Positions 46,641 through 57,334 of a DNA stretch of 64,000 nt are shown piece after piece. A program made the position numbers and the translations under genes. The DNA is from Mantis religiosa (lineage: Eukaryota; Arthropoda; Insecta; Mantodea; Mantidae), in contig CM060953.1 of assembly GCA_030765055.1 (NCBI GenBank), forward strand, positions 13,067,045 through 13,131,044, given 5' to 3'. The notes below the pieces were generated by a model. The model made no database searches. It saw only the letters and a list, made by a program, of their open reading frames with translations, and was not told where the DNA came from. Positions within the stretch are counted from its first letter, which is position 1. Each line of letters opens with the position of its first letter.

Positions 46641-46911
46641 TCTTAAAAAACGACATTACTTATGAGACAGTATCTATATAAACAACTATGTCACGACTAC
46701 CGATAAACACACTTGCTATCGAGAGGCAGGTTTGAAGCAAAGGATCCCGGCATTAAATGAAGTATTAAAACTTAGTGCCCCTAACACCAGATGGCAGAGT
46801 GATCGGAGCTCCATAGTAGTGGAAGAAGAGGAATGTTCATTTGGTCACCAAACAGCTGAGGATGAGATTGAATGATCTTGAAAACGTTTCGATTATACAA
46901 CAAGTAAGTGA

Positions 46912-46955
46912 AGTTTGAGTGTAAACATAGTGCCTCATAAATCAAACTCAAAAAA
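46912..46955. repeat. Terminal-repeat copy matching the 44506-44596 palindrome
   Basis: gtttgagtgtaaacatagtg followed by cctcataaatcaaactcaaa; two differences from the palindrome arm. Could be the right end of Mar-E. Confidence 0.6.
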
Positions 46956-46973
46956 AAAAAAAATCTTCCTCTT

Positions 46974-47215
46974 TGTTTCATGTTAAGAATTAACATGCAT
47001 TCCAGACAAATTAACTCTGTAACATAATATATTTTATTCATACAGTTATGAAAATATCAATTTGACAATTCTCTTTGGACACATTAAGATATATCATGTT
47101 AAATAATTATCTTGTTCTTACCTCACAACAGTCTATACCACGACAGCAACCAATGAGATGGGATTAGGTCATGTGAACGTTGAAAGATATTGGGCAAGCT
47201 TATTTGAAACTAGGA
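46974..47215 (-). mobile_element. Tc-D, copy 3 (only the 5' end)
   Basis: Reverse complement of the first ~240 bp of Tc-D (27427-27640): terminal words GAAACTA/TAGTTTC side ...AAGCTTGCCC, TGACCTAATC, then ...ATGCATGTTAATTCTTAA. No coding part. Confidence 0.8.
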
Positions 47216-47286
47216 TTAGTAACCATCTTGCAACATAGTGCTAATATTCTTGATCAGATACTCCAATTTTAAACATATATCGGGTT

Positions 47287-47376
47287 AAATTAATTGGGAG
47301 TCGATTAATAACACAAAACAACACTCACTTTTAATTATACAACAACACTGTTTTCAACACTTCCATGAAAGGATTT
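47287..47376. mobile_element. PLE-B miniature foldback inside the Mar-F left terminal repeat
   Basis: aaattaattgggagtcgattaataac...(one PLE-B end) joined to ...caacactgttttcaacacttcc (the other end) with nothing in between. Perfect duplication ATATATCGGGTT at 47275-47286 and 47377-47388; the duplicated bases are the mariner end plus its TA. Confidence 0.93.
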
Positions 47377-47646
47377 ATATATCGGGTTGTCTCATAAATT
47401 CGTTCGCTTCTTGTTACGTGTTTACGACTAGGAACTCCTGAGAACACTGCATGCGCCCATTACTTTTATGTCAAAGAAGTTGCCTAACAATATGGGGTTT
47501 GTTTACATATACAATAACTGAAAAGAATGCTATGAACACAAACCACAGCAACCTCACGGCCAAAGGTAAATAGGTCAACATATGTAAGAATTGGTAACCA
47601 AACTTCAGTACCAGTTTGTGGATGCAACAGTGTGGAGTTGTAACTT

Positions 47647-48687
47647 GTGAATGTTAATATTGAAGGCAAGAAGGAACATTTTCGACATTTAATGCTGTTT
47701 TATTACCGTAAAGGTCAAACCGCCTCACAAACTCAACGGAAAATTTGTGCTATTTACGGAGAAGATGCAGTGACGAATCGGGCATGTCAAAAATGGTTTA
47801 CTCGATTTCGAGCTGGGAACTTCTCTGTGAAAGACAAACCTCGTTCTGGACGTCCTGTGGTTACGGATGAGCAAAGGATAAAGGACATGATTACGAACAA
47901 CCCCAGAATAACAACTCGGGAGGTAGGTCAGGAACTAAACTTATCTCATGCAACTGTAGCCACGCACCTAAAGAAACTTGGTTACGTAAATCTTCGGGAT
48001 GTATGGGTTCCGCACGAACTGAGTGAACAAAATTTAGTTCAGCGCGTTTCCATCTGTGACGCATTGATAAGACGCAATGAAACTGCCCCTTTTCTGAAAC
48101 AGCTGGTTACAGGAGACGAAAAGTGTATTGTGTACAACAACATCCGAAAGAGAAAGTCATGGCGTAAGAATGGGGAACCACCACTTTCAATTCCTAAACC
48201 AGGGCTTCATCCTGAGAAGATTATGCTGTGCATTTGGTGGGACTGGAAAGGAATTATTTATTACGAATTTCTTCCTCCTGGGGAGACAATCAATTCAGAG
48301 AAATGCTGTTCTCAGTTGGATCGTCTGAAGGTTGCCCTAGAAGAGAAAAGGCCAGAGTTAGCATCTAATGGTGGAGTCGTCTTTCATCAAGACAATGCCA
48401 AACCACACATTTCTATGGTAACTCGTCAGAAATTACGGGATTTCGACTGGGATGTCTTACCTCACCCGCCTTATTCTCCAGACATTGCCCCATCCGACTA
48501 TCATTTATTCCGATCCCTGCAAAACTTCCTTAATGGCAAACGCCTTACTTCCTTGGAGGATTGCAGACTCGCCGTAGAAGAGTTCGTCAACCAGAAAACT
48601 GCAAGATTTTGGAAAAATGGAATTGATAAGCTTCCTGAGAAATGGAGATATGTTATTGATAATAATGGTGCATACTGCACAAAATAA
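47647..48687 (+). CDS. Mariner transposase, 346 codons, uninterrupted but with GTG start
   Basis: Full-length mariner transposase cutting and joining DNA at TA sites. N-terminal helix-turn-helix part (KKEHFRHLMLFYYRKGQTAS), linker WVPHELSEQN (about residues 119-128), catalytic triad D-D-34-D: VTGDEK, VVFHQDNAKPH, and YSPDIAPSDYHLF. No stop or frameshift over 346 codons. The codon where the family normally has its ATG is GTG (47647-47649); the next in-frame ATG is at about 47692, inside the DNA-binding domain. So the protein is either lost, shortened by 15 residues, or started at a non-AUG codon. Recently active family. Confidence 0.9.
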   Translation: MNVNIEGKKEHFRHLMLFYYRKGQTASQTQRKICAIYGEDAVTNRACQKWFTRFRAGNFSVKDKPRSGRPVVTDEQRIKDMITNNPRITTREVGQELNLSHATVATHLKKLGYVNLRDVWVPHELSEQNLVQRVSICDALIRRNETAPFLKQLVTGDEKCIVYNNIRKRKSWRKNGEPPLSIPKPGLHPEKIMLCIWWDWKGIIYYEFLPPGETINSEKCCSQLDRLKVALEEKRPELASNGGVVFHQDNAKPHISMVTRQKLRDFDWDVLPHPPYSPDIAPSDYHLFRSLQNFLNGKRLTSLEDCRLAVEEFVNQKTARFWKNGIDKLPEKWRYVIDNNGAYCTK

Positions 48688-49043
48688 AGTTTGTTTTGAA
48701 AATTTCATTGCCTTGTTTTCTTTCGATGACCTTGCATATGTAAACAGCTTACCCCTACATAATTAGGCAACTTCGTTGCCGTAGTTGTGATACGGACATA
48801 CAGTGCAGGCGTTCTTTGCCGTAAACTTGTAACAAGAATCAAACGAATTTATGAGACAAACCAATAGTATCTTTAATCCAATGTTTAGTTACAAATTAAT
48901 GTGATAATAAGATTAAAGCTATAGTTTATCATATATCTCACTGATTTCAAGTAAATGCTTCTGCTGGTATTTGATTGTTGTTTTAAATTTGTAAATTGCA
49001 CCATAATCCAGCAGTAATTCGTGTATTATGTTGGTGGTTGTAG

Positions 49044-49167
49044 CTCAAGCTAACTCCTCACAGAATGAAGGTGCTTCTGATGCTGAGAAGGCAAGAGAGA
49101 TGATTCAAAAAGCAAAGGTTGAAGATGATGAATACAAATCATCAACTGAAGAACAGACTTATTACAG
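49044..49167 (+). CDS. brm: brahma exon 11
   Basis: Ser865 (split) to residue 905 plus two bases: SQANSSQNEGASDAEKAREM, IQKAKVEDDEYKSSTEEQTYY. Conserved stretch between the BRK domain and the helicase core (the ...DDEY...YY block). Acceptor GTTGTAG, donor ACAG|GTAAAA; Ser906 is completed by exon 12, 13.4 kb further on. Confidence 0.92.
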
Positions 49168-49866
49168 GTAAAATTATGTTTGTGTTGCTTTTGCTTAATT
49201 TTTGCAACCTGATGTTTAAACTTTTTTGCCTTTTCACATTGCATTGTTTCTCCAATGAGGTTGCTGGCTGACATAACATGCCTTATATCTATATTTTGAG
49301 AGTTGTCTGACATTAAGCACTTCAATCGGGAAAACAAACGAGAACACCAGCTCCATTGCTATTGTAACAGCTGCCATGTTGCTAGCATATTAGATGTCAC
49401 AGTGCTTATATTCACTCTTGGCTTCATTTTCAGTTCCTATATCTTGTTTTTCTTTTGTAGTGCTCATTCAAATGTAATAGAACGTCAAATCCGAGAAAAG
49501 GACGTCTCCATGATTATTGGTCCCTGGCTGTTTTACAGCCAGTAAATTATGAGGCTGTTATGTTGTTACCAGAACTGTATGTTCATAAACAATGTAGTGG
49601 CTTACAGCAGAAGTGTACATTTAATTGATTTGATTTTTTGTGTATTTCTGTTACTGTTAATTTGTTTATGTTATCATTTAATATGGTTAAATGAAAAACT
49701 AGAAGTGAAGCAAAATTATAATTTCATGTGGGCTTTATTTCATTTCTTAATCTGAACCTTTTTCAGCACTTCAGATTTCTTTCAAGAGAGTCACAAGTAC
49801 TGAACAACTATTTTCCCCCTCTATTTTGGTTCTGGATAGCATTCTGTAAACCTATTGCATTGATAG
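49168..49866. other. Intron 11, first part, nothing recognised
   Basis: No gene; the open frames at 49303-49755 have no family resemblance. Confidence 0.5.
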
Positions 49867-50100
49867 GTAGAGTGCGACTGAAAAATTCAATGCTATAGCT
49901 GGGATTTAAACTATGGATCTCCTGACTACTGTCCAGTTCTTAATTCCCAGGGCTTTACTGGGAAATATAGGAGTCTGTTGGAAAATTTAATGTCATGTTG
50001 GCCATGTTAGCTCAATGGTTAAGAGCAACCAGATGGAGACCAGGAGATCCATGGTCCAAATCCCGGCTATAACATTGAATTTTTCAGTGGGACCTATAGT
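49867..50100. mobile_element. SINE-1 foldback
   Basis: - strand module (gaaaaattcaatgctatagctgggatttaaac, about 49878-49930) facing a + strand module (gttggccatgttagctcaatgg...ccaaatcccggctataacattgaatttttcag, 49998-50088). Target duplication not clear. Confidence 0.7.
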
Positions 50101-51044
50101 ATACCACAGGAAAGAAAGTCTCCGGAGCCTGAGACGCAGGGGGTTTGAGAAGGTTCCTACACTCTCCCTCTGTACTTTGACACCCCATGTCAGTTCAGTT
50201 ACAGACCATTCAAAAACATTCTGACGGCTTCTACTTTTGTGAATGAATCTTCTCGGTTTTAGTGTACAGAGTGAATAGGGTGCATGTTTTTTTAACGGTT
50301 CTGCTCCTTATGTAGCATGCGTTCTCTGTCACACATAATTGCTGTCCTTGTCACAATATGCAAGGGTATATTCCTTTCATGGACTTACTTTGCATTGGTG
50401 GACAGTACCTATCCAAACTTTAGCCTATAAATGATAAAGATAAATTTCCATCAATTAAACTATTGGATTGAGTTATTGTTTTCATTACTGTGATTAAAGA
50501 CATTATTTGTGACTGCCATCTCTGTGTAGTTTGTTTTATAATTATCACATCCGGCTATATGCACCTGAACAAGTATTGTGTAAATTGACATGTTGCTGTA
50601 GTTCACAGTTTGGCTATTAATCTGCAGACTCCAACTCCTCAAAGTAGGGTGCACAACCTAACTCAGGTAATTCAGCCCCTTCCCATTTTTTGTTGATAGC
50701 AATCAACACCAAGCCTTTCCTGAATCTGAAACGAAAAATGTGATGAGTTTAGAATAAGAGTTTTCAAATTCTTGGATAGCTCGTCATGCTTTTTGAAAAC
50801 TCAGAAATTTGAAACTTCATGAACTTAAAATACTGAATGTAGAGGAGTTGAAAGGTGGCCCTGTAAAAGAAATTGAAATTGCATGTGGAATGGCTTTCCA
50901 GGCAATGCTTTTAATGTTTGGTACACACTGAATTAAATTGTTGGGGACGAGTGAAATATCTTCAAAGACTTTGGCGAAGAGGAGAGTGGAATATTTCTGT
51001 AGTAGAGTAGTTGAGATTAAAGATGGAACGTGATAAGTAGAACA
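50101..51044. other. Intron 11 sequence with a short SINE-1 tail
   Basis: Only 50405-50461 is recognisable (tttagcctataaatg...taaatttccatcaattaaac, the SINE-1 tail). The rest shows nothing. Confidence 0.5.
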
Positions 51045-51153
51045 CTCTGTGTGCATATCGAGATTCAACTGTATTGGAACACCACAGTGAAGCGAAAAAT
51101 TATTAAATTTTAGATGAGTCGCGTTTTTTTACACATCTGCTTCACTTTCGTAC

Positions 51154-53631
51154 CTATTTTGAGGACATGTTTCGCAAATCTTCGCTTGCATCTACGGCTC
51201 TTGTGCGACTGACGCTAGATCCAGCGGTGTGGGTAATTCTGGGGTTGTTGCTGCCATCTGTTGATTTAGTGATGAACTGAAATGTGGGATTCTCTTCTAG
51301 CGGGATTTCAAAGTTCATTAGTTGGTTTTTATGTTTTTCTATGTATATCCTCTCCCATATGACGAGTTCACTATGTTTTTGTACGTATTTTAGTAATTTT
51401 GTGCTATCTTCAATTTCATGATTTTCAGACCAGAAATGAGCTGCTATTGCGGACTTATCAATATTTTTGTATCTTAAGTGCCTGAAGTGTTCTTTCTTTC
51501 TAGTGCCTATGTTCCTTTTTGTCCTTCCTATGTAAATTTTTTCACAGTCTTTACACTTAATTTTGTAAATGCCTGACTTTTCCTCTGGTTTTATCTTATC
51601 AGTATTATTACTGTGAAGTAGGTTTTTAATGTTGTAATTGTTTTTTGGTGCCAATGTTATATTGTATTTCTTGAATATTTTTTGGAACTTTTTTGTGGCC
51701 CAGGGGTGGTAAGTAAATTTAGCAAATCTAGTTTCTTGTTTTATTGGTGTGAGAGCTGTGATCTGTTTTAATTTCTTTTGAAGTTTGAATAATTTTAGTT
51801 TTTTATCTACAAGGTTTTTTCCATATCCATTTTTGATTGCAGTTTTTAAGATTTGATGGTATTCGTTTTGATATTCTTGTTGGCTGAGAGGTAGATTTAC
51901 TAATCTGTGTGTTAGACTGTTGATGGTTGCATGTTTGTGTGGAATTGGGTTGAAACTATTTGCTTTGATGTAATTATCTGTGTGTGTTGCTTTTCTATGA
52001 ATGCCAAATTCTAGTTTTTCATTGCCTTTTTTGATTTTAAGGTCTAAAAAAGGTAGAGTACAGTCCTCTTCAGTTTCTACTGTGAATTGTATGCTGGGTT
52101 CTTGCAGGTTGAGTAGTTTCAAAGCATCATCTATTAGTTTGTAGGGCACTATTGCAAAGATGTCGTCTACGTATCTGTACCATGTTTTAAACATATGAGG
52201 GAAGGCTTTAGTAATATGTGTTTCGAAAAAGCTCATGTATAGATTGGCCAAAAATGGTGATAATGGGCTTCCCATAGCTAGTCCTGAAATTTGTTTATAA
52301 TATTTTCCATCGAAGACAAAATAATTTTGATGTATACATAATTCAGTCATTGCCACATATTCTTCTATTGCATTGGCATCCAGGTTTATAGAATTTAGCC
52401 ATTTTTTCAGTTGAATCAAAAGTTTGTCTAATGGAATGCTAGGGAAGAGGGAGCGGACATCAAAGGATACTAAAGTGTCATGAGGTTTAAGTTTAAGATT
52501 TTGAATTTTTTCTACCAGGTCTAAAGAGTTTTTTATACTCTGAGTATGGAATTGTGGAAAGGACTGAAATTTTTTGGTTAGCCATTTTGCCAGAAGGTAA
52601 GTAGGAGTGTTTATATTATTTACAATGGGTCTCATGGGTATGTTGGGTTTGTGTATTTTAGGCAAACCATATATTCTTGCAAGGGTAGGGTTGTCTGGTT
52701 TGATAGTTTTTTGTTCTGTAGTTGTTAAAATTTTACTATTAATGATGGTTTTTTGTACATCTTTTATGCATCGGTTGAGTGGATTAGAATCTATTTCCTG
52801 GAATTCTTTTTGTTGTAGTAACTCTAACATTTTTTCTTTGTATGTAGCTGTATCTAAGATTACTATTTTGTTTCCTTTATCAGCCCTTGAGAAGATTACA
52901 TCCTTTTTCCTTAAAGATTTAATTATCTGAATTTGTTTCAAATGTTTTATTGGCTTTTTATTTATTAAGTTTTCCAATATAGGAGCTGATTTTTTCCTAA
53001 TTATATTTTTGTCCATGGTTTCCAAGCCTTCTACTGCTAATTCTATGTCTGCAATGAATTCATCCGGGTTGCTGGAGTATGTTATACATGTTTTTAGGCC
53101 TTGGTTAAGTACATCTATTTCTTCCTTGTTAAAATTTTGCTTAGAGAGGTTAATTACACTATCTGGGGATGTGTTTTTTGCTGAAATTTTGTTATGTTTT
53201 GGTTGCCAATGATTATGATTACGTTTTAGTTTCTTATTTTGACGATAAATTTTCTCTTTGACTTTATAATTGATGTGTTCAAATGATTTGGCTTCTAAGT
53301 GGTCCCATGACGTGTTTCCTAGTAATTTTACAAGTTTTAGATGTAGGTTATACAAAGAGAGGTCTATATTCGTTATTTTTCTGTAGTGATTTGTTTTCTC
53401 GGCTTTTAATACGGCTTTTTCAGCAGCTAATTGTTCTTTACTGTTATTGTTAAATTTTACTATTTTTCGTACAAATTTCGGAGAAATGTTACGTTTTAGG
53501 CACTTATTGATGAATTTTATGTCCGCTGATATTAATCTTCTTTTTGTCTTTAGTTTCAAATATTGTTTTATTTCTTTCTTGTTGCCGAAATGTTCGTTGA
53601 AATATTCAAATGTGAACGATCTTACCTCCAT
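51154..53631 (-). CDS. PLE-A reverse transcriptase with GIY-YIG endonuclease, 825 codons, intact
   Basis: Penelope retroelement protein, starting at a true ATG (MEVRSFTFEYFNEHFGNKKE). N-terminal basic region (1-250), then the reverse transcriptase: LARIYGLPKIHKPNIPMRPI, DTLVSFDVRSLFPSIP, ISGLAMGSPLSPFLANLYMS, and the catalytic TWYRYVDDIFAIVP (about residues 487-500), then TLPFLDLKI. The C-terminal endonuclease has GIYKIKCKDC...IYIGRTKRNIGTRKKEHF (about 678-710), AAHFWSENHEIE and WERIYIEKH. The ORF ends NMSSK, with the degenerate hammerhead site overlapping it. Canonical, endonuclease-bearing Penelope type. Nothing visible prevents activity. Confidence 0.95.
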   Translation of the reverse strand: MEVRSFTFEYFNEHFGNKKEIKQYLKLKTKRRLISADIKFINKCLKRNISPKFVRKIVKFNNNSKEQLAAEKAVLKAEKTNHYRKITNIDLSLYNLHLKLVKLLGNTSWDHLEAKSFEHINYKVKEKIYRQNKKLKRNHNHWQPKHNKISAKNTSPDSVINLSKQNFNKEEIDVLNQGLKTCITYSSNPDEFIADIELAVEGLETMDKNIIRKKSAPILENLINKKPIKHLKQIQIIKSLRKKDVIFSRADKGNKIVILDTATYKEKMLELLQQKEFQEIDSNPLNRCIKDVQKTIINSKILTTTEQKTIKPDNPTLARIYGLPKIHKPNIPMRPIVNNINTPTYLLAKWLTKKFQSFPQFHTQSIKNSLDLVEKIQNLKLKPHDTLVSFDVRSLFPSIPLDKLLIQLKKWLNSINLDANAIEEYVAMTELCIHQNYFVFDGKYYKQISGLAMGSPLSPFLANLYMSFFETHITKAFPHMFKTWYRYVDDIFAIVPYKLIDDALKLLNLQEPSIQFTVETEEDCTLPFLDLKIKKGNEKLEFGIHRKATHTDNYIKANSFNPIPHKHATINSLTHRLVNLPLSQQEYQNEYHQILKTAIKNGYGKNLVDKKLKLFKLQKKLKQITALTPIKQETRFAKFTYHPWATKKFQKIFKKYNITLAPKNNYNIKNLLHSNNTDKIKPEEKSGIYKIKCKDCEKIYIGRTKRNIGTRKKEHFRHLRYKNIDKSAIAAHFWSENHEIEDSTKLLKYVQKHSELVIWERIYIEKHKNQLMNFEIPLEENPTFQFITKSTDGSNNPRITHTAGSSVSRTRAVDASEDLRNMSSK

Positions 53632-53799
53632 GTTGTCCGGTTTTTAAAGTTGGCTGGATCTAACTTTCGCGTGTTCCTCTTGACTTAACGTCACTTCAAT
53701 ATATCGAGATTCAACTGTATTGGAACACCACAGTGAAGCGAAAAATTATTAAATTTTAGATGAGTCGCGTTTTTTTACACATCTGCTTCACTTTCGTAC

Positions 53800-56103
53800 C
53801 TATTTTGAGGACATGTTTCGCAAATCTTCGCTTGCATCTACGGCTCTTGTGCGACTGACGCTAGATCCAGCGGTGTGGGTAATTCTGGGGTTGTTGCTGC
53901 CATCTGTTGATTTAGTGATGAACTGAAATGTGGGATTCTCTTCTAGCGGGATTTCAAAGTTCATTAGTTGGTTTTTATGTTTTTCTATGTATATCCTCTC
54001 CCATATGACGAGTTCACTATGTTTTTGTACGTATTTTAGTAATTTTGTGCTATCTTCAATTTCATGATTTTCAGACCAGAAATGAGCTGCTATTGCGGAC
54101 TTATCAATATTTTTGTATCTTAAGTGCCTGAAGTGTTCTTTCTTTCTAGTGCCTATGTTCCTTTTTGTCCTTCCTATGTAAATTTTTTCACAGTCTTTAC
54201 ACTTAATTTTGTAAATGCCTGACTTTTCCTCTGGTTTTATCTTATCAGTATTATTACTGTGAAGTAGGTTTTTAATGTTGTAATTGTTTTTTGGTGCCAA
54301 TGTTATATTGTATTTCTTGAATATTTTTTGGAACTTTTTTGTGGCCCAGGGGTGGTAAGTAAATTTAGCAAATCTAGTTTCTTGTTTTATTGGTGTGAGA
54401 GCTGTGATCTGTTTTAATTTCTTTTGAAGTTTGAATAATTTTAGTTTTTTATCTACAAGGTTTTTTCCATATCCATTTTTGATTGCAGTTTTTAAGATTT
54501 GATGGTATTCGTTTTGATATTCTTGTTGGCTGAGAGGTAGATTTACTAATCTGTGTGTTAGACTGTTGATGGTTGCATGTTTGTGTGGAATTGGGTTGAA
54601 ACTATTTGCTTTGATGTAATTATCTGTGTGTGTTGCTTTTCTATGAATGCCAAATTCTAGTTTTTCATTGCCTTTTTTGATTTTAAGGTCTAAAAAAGGT
54701 AGAGTACAGTCCTCTTCAGTTTCTACTGTGAATTGTATGCTGGGTTCTTGCAGGTTGAGTAGTTTCAAAGCATCATCTATTAGTTTGTAGGGCACTATTG
54801 CAAAGATGTCGTCTACGTATCTGTACCATGTTTTAAACATATGAGGGAAGGCTTTAGTAATATGTGTTTCGAAAAAGCTCATGTATAGATTGGCCAAAAA
54901 TGGTGATAATGGGCTTCCCATAGCTAGTCCTGAAATTTGTTTATAATATTTTCCATCGAAGACAAAATAATTTTGATGTATACATAATTCAGTCATTGCC
55001 ACATATTCTTCTATTGCATTGGCATCCAGGTTTATAGAATTTAGCCATTTTTTCAGTTGAATCAAAAGTTTGTCTAATGGAATGCTAGGGAAGAGGGAGC
55101 GGACATCAAAGGATACTAAAGTGTCATGAGGTTTAAGTTTAAGATTTTGAATTTTTTCTACCAGGTCTAAAGAGTTTTTTATACTCTGAGTATGGAATTG
55201 TGGAAAGGACTGAAATTTTTTGGTTAGCCATTTTGCCAGAAGGTAAGTAGGAGTGTTTATATTATTTACAATGGGTCTCATGGGTATGTTGGGTTTGTGT
55301 ATTTTAGGCAAACCATATATTCTTGCAAGGGTAGGGTTGTCTGGTTTGATAGTTTTTTGTTCTGTAGTTGTTAAAATTTTACTATTAATGATGGTTTTTT
55401 GTACATCTTTTATGCATCGGTTGAGTGGATTAGAATCTATTTCCTGGAATTCTTTTTGTTGTAGTAACTCTAACATTTTTTCTTTGTATGTAGCTGTATC
55501 TAAGATTACTATTTTGTTTCCTTTATCAGCCCTTGAGAAGATTACATCCTTTTTCCTTAAAGATTTAATTATCTGAATTTGTTTCAAATGTTTTATTGGC
55601 TTTTTATTTATTAAGTTTTCCAATATAGGAGCTGATTTTTTCCTAATTATATTTTTGTCCATGGTTTCCAAGCCTTCTACTGCTAATTCTATGTCTGCAA
55701 TGAATTCATCCGGGTTGCTGGAGTATGTTATACATGTTTTTAGGCCTTGGTTAAGTACATCTATTTCTTCCTTGTTAAAATTTTGCTTAGAGAGGTTAAT
55801 TACACTATCTGGGGATGTGTTTTTTGCTGAAATTTTGTTATGTTTTGGTTGCCAATGATTATGATTACGTTTTAGTTTCTTATTTTGACGATAAATTTTC
55901 TCTTTGACTTTATAATTGATGTGTTCAAATGATTTGGCTTCTAAGTGGTCCCATGACGTGTTTCCTAGTAATTTTACAAGTTTTAGATGTAGGTTATACA
56001 AAGAGAGGTCTATATTCGTTATTTTTCTGTAGTGATTTGTTTTCTCGGCTTTTAATACGGCTTTTTCAGCAGCTAATTGTTCTTTACTGTTATTGTTAAA
56101 TTT
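53800..56103 (-). pseudogene. PLE-A copy 2, N-terminus missing
   Basis: Same protein as copy 1 from about residue 62 (NNSKEQLAAEKAVLKAEK) to the end, no stops. Cut at 56103 where it meets copy 3 head to head, so it has no start codon of its own. YVDD and GIY-YIG parts intact. Lies upstream of copy 1 in the direction of transcription. Confidence 0.92.
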
Positions 56104-57268
56104 TGTCTTCGATGGAAAATATTATAAACAAATTTCAGGACTAGCTATGGGAAGCCCATTATCACCATTTTTGGCCAATCTATACATGAGCTTTTTCGAA
56201 ACACATATTACTAAAGCCTTCCCTCATATGTTTAAAACATGGTACAGATACGTAGACGACATCTTTGCAATAGTGCCCTACAAACTAATAGATGATGCTT
56301 TGAAACTACTCAACCTGCAAGAACCCAGCATACAATTCACAGTAGAAACTGAAGAGGACTGTACTCTACCTTTTTTAGACCTTAAAATCAAAAAAGGCAA
56401 TGAAAAACTAGAATTTGGCATTCATAGAAAAGCAACACACACAGATAATTACATCAAAGCAAATAGTTTCAACCCAATTCCACACAAACATGCAACCATC
56501 AACAGTCTAACACACAGATTAGTAAATCTACCTCTCAGCCAACAAGAATATCAAAACGAATACCATCAAATCTTAAAAACTGCAATCAAAAATGGATATG
56601 GAAAAAACCTTGTAGATAAAAAACTAAAATTATTCAAACTTCAAAAGAAATTAAAACAGATCACAGCTCTCACACCAATAAAACAAGAAACTAGATTTGC
56701 TAAATTTACTTACCACCCCTGGGCCACAAAAAAGTTCCAAAAAATATTCAAGAAATACAATATAACATTGGCACCAAAAAACAATTACAACATTAAAAAC
56801 CTACTTCACAGTAATAATACTGATAAGATAAAACCAGAGGAAAAGTCAGGCATTTACAAAATTAAGTGTAAAGACTGTGAAAAAATTTACATAGGAAGGA
56901 CAAAAAGGAACATAGGCACTAGAAAGAAAGAACACTTCAGGCACTTAAGATACAAAAATATTGATAAGTCCGCAATAGCAGCTCATTTCTGGTCTGAAAA
57001 TCATGAAATTGAAGATAGCACAAAATTACTAAAATACGTACAAAAACATAGTGAACTCGTCATATGGGAGAGGATATACATAGAAAAACATAAAAACCAA
57101 CTAATGAACTTTGAAATCCCGCTAGAAGAGAATCCCACATTTCAGTTCATCACTAAATCAACAGATGGCAGCAACAACCCCAGAATTACCCACACCGCTG
57201 GATCTAGCGTCAGTCGCACAAGAGCCGTAGATGCAAGCGAAGATTTGCGAAACATGTCCTCAAAATAG
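56104..57268 (+). pseudogene. PLE-A copy 3, inverted, starts within the reverse transcriptase
   Basis: Begins at FVFDGKYYKQISGLAMGSPL and runs to the stop in the same frame, including YVDD and the GIY-YIG domain. The junction with copy 2 (about 56095-56106) shows a short overlap, aaattttg. Lacks the first 430 residues. The right end stops about 45 bp short of the left end's outermost sequence. Confidence 0.92.
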
Positions 57269-57334
57269 GTACGAAAGTGAAGCAGATGTGTAAAAAAACG
57301 CGACTCATCTAAAATTTAATAACTCTGTGTGCAT

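Larger units (their letters stand above)
47280..48864 (+). mobile_element. Mariner element Mar-F, nearly complete
   Basis: Terminal inverted repeats of about 38 bp (TCGGGTTGTCTCATAAATTC at left, reversed TTGGTTTGTCTCATAAATTC at right) flanked by TA (47278-47279, 48865-48866). Seven bases into the left repeat a 90-bp PLE-B foldback is inserted with its own 12-bp duplication, which is why the left repeat start appears twice (47280 and 47382). Without it the element is about 1.48 kb. Carries one long transposase frame. Confidence 0.93.
51057..57322. mobile_element. Young Penelope-like insertion PLE-A: two tandem copies plus one inverted copy
   Basis: One insertion of 6.27 kb flanked by the perfect 12-bp (13 with one A) duplication CTCTGTGTGCAT at 51045-51056 and 57323-57334. 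Order along the + strand: full - strand copy 1 (51057-53699), - strand copy 2 with its 5' end cut (53700-56103), then + strand copy 3 with a deeper 5' cut (56104-57322), joined head to head with copy 2. Between copies 1 and 2 is the complete 3' end followed by about 70 bp of 5' untranslated sequence. The three copies encode identical amino acids where they overlap, so they are very recent or kept alike by copying. Confidence 0.95.

Noticed and set aside
49303..49755. Hydrophobic open frames in intron 11
   Set aside because: Short, no family resemblance, no transcript signals; consistent with chance in AT-rich DNA.
52607..53212. + strand frames of 107 and 67 codons, repeated at 55253-55858
   Set aside because: Exactly antisense to the PLE-A coding region; repeated only because PLE-A is duplicated.
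51057..57322. CRISPR, retron or telomerase as explanation of the repeated RT genes
   Set aside because: The RT is joined to a GIY-YIG endonuclease with Penelope-type motifs and target duplications; no spacer array or msr/msd-like RNA, and the setting is an insect intron.
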